Below, piece by piece: positions 63,579 to 64,000 of a stretch of DNA of 64,000 nucleotides. The translations under genes and the position numbers were made by a program. Source of the DNA: Amphiura filiformis (taxonomy: Eukaryota > Echinodermata > Ophiuroidea > Amphilepidida > Amphiuridae); NCBI RefSeq assembly GCF_039555335.1, contig NC_092629.1:4173912-4237911 (forward strand), given 5' to 3'. A model generated the notes under the pieces. It had not been told where the DNA came from and ran no database searches. It saw nothing but the letters and a program-made list of their open reading frames with translations. Each line of letters begins with the position of its first letter. The first letter of the stretch is position 1.

Positions 63579-63693
63579 GAAGTGAAATAAAACCTTTAAT
63601 GAGTTTTTGTTTACACATTGGTTCTGGCAAGTGTGTTTATGTTGTGTCAATGTTCTTCTTTTTAAAGCCTCATTTACAAAGAATTTAATTAAA

Positions 63694-63958
63694 ATTATTT
63701 TACATAATTTCTTTGTAAATAATTTTACATAATAGTTCTATTTTTACATCAAATTGTGTAAATAATTTACTTAAAAGCTATGTAAATTGAATACTTATTC
63801 ATTATGTAAAATTTACATAAATAATTGGTACAATTTTACATAACAAGGGTTATGTAAACTTTTACATAATAGTTATGGTGTTCTATTTTTACATCGGAAT
63901 TGTGTAAATAATTTACACAAAAGCTATGTAAACTGAATACTTATTAATTATGTAAGTC
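63694..63958. repeat. AT-rich tandem repeat, unit ~136 bases, two copies
   Basis: TTTTACATAATAGTT, CTATTTTTACATC, TTGTGTAAATAATTTAC, AAAGCTATGTAAA and TGAATACTTATT recur from about 63,724 and 63,860. Similar TTACATAA and GTAAAA-rich sequence lies before the SAM gene (60,690-60,950), so the gene is bracketed by like material. Confidence 0.65.
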
Positions 63959-64000
63959 GTGTTGCGACATTCTTGACAAACTGGTCGTCCGTTACTCCCA

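Noticed and set aside
1-64000. CRISPR array, operon or other bacterial feature
   Set aside because: The window has spliced genes, LINEs and SINE-like elements. Tandem repeats here have no unique-spacer pattern.

Overview
The window is eukaryotic: protein-coding sequence is cut into short exons with GT/AG borders separated by long, AT-rich, repeat-filled introns. It carries non-LTR retrotransposon (LINE) remnants, tRNA-derived SINE-like pieces, many foldback/MITE-type elements and tandem satellites. The very frequent TAGGCCTA-type octamer, the style of the GGTCA-rich repeats and the gene content suggest a marine invertebrate deuterostome, most likely an echinoderm. That placement is an inference.

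One large plus-strand gene dominates positions 4,262-46,683. I could join 19 exons into one continuous reading frame. Exon 1 encodes a signal peptide, with an in-frame stop 15 bases before the ATG. Seven Calx-beta-like domains follow, each encoded by a pair of exons whose borders are all phase 1. Next come a 24-base microexon, an EGF-like module on two exons, and a last exon with a transmembrane helix and a short tail. The intact form would be a type I membrane protein of about 981 residues (calculated from exon lengths). Exon pair 4 has been duplicated with its introns (copies at 26,149-32,141 and 33,260-36,726). The last exon is split inside the transmembrane helix by a 341-base inverted-repeat element with an 8-base target duplication, which brings a stop 8 codons into the element.

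Layout. 1-4,261: short repeats, a small TATA-preceded ORF, a minus-strand ORF remnant and a 1.6 kb DNA transposon-like element. 4,262-46,683: the Calx-beta gene, whose introns hold LINE pieces (6.6-8.0, 25.75-25.95, 27.4-31.7 and 32.1-33.3 kb), GGTCA-rich repeat arrays (5.5-5.9, 8.0-9.96, 14.5-18.7, 23.4-23.7 kb), foldbacks and SINE-like elements. 46,684-56,750: no gene recognised; foldbacks, a 236-base satellite and a tRNA-bearing palindrome. 56,760-58,960: a degraded minus-strand LINE. 59,020-59,860: a ~160-base tandem repeat. 59,944-60,690: a frameshifted pseudogene of an uncharacterised multicopy family. 60,967-63,600: a damaged SAM-domain gene, with an 876-base TA-flanked foldback in its second intron. 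AT-rich repeats lie to the window end.

All calls come from reading the sequence by eye; no database was searched. Exon borders rest on reading-frame continuity and splice consensus, not on transcripts.
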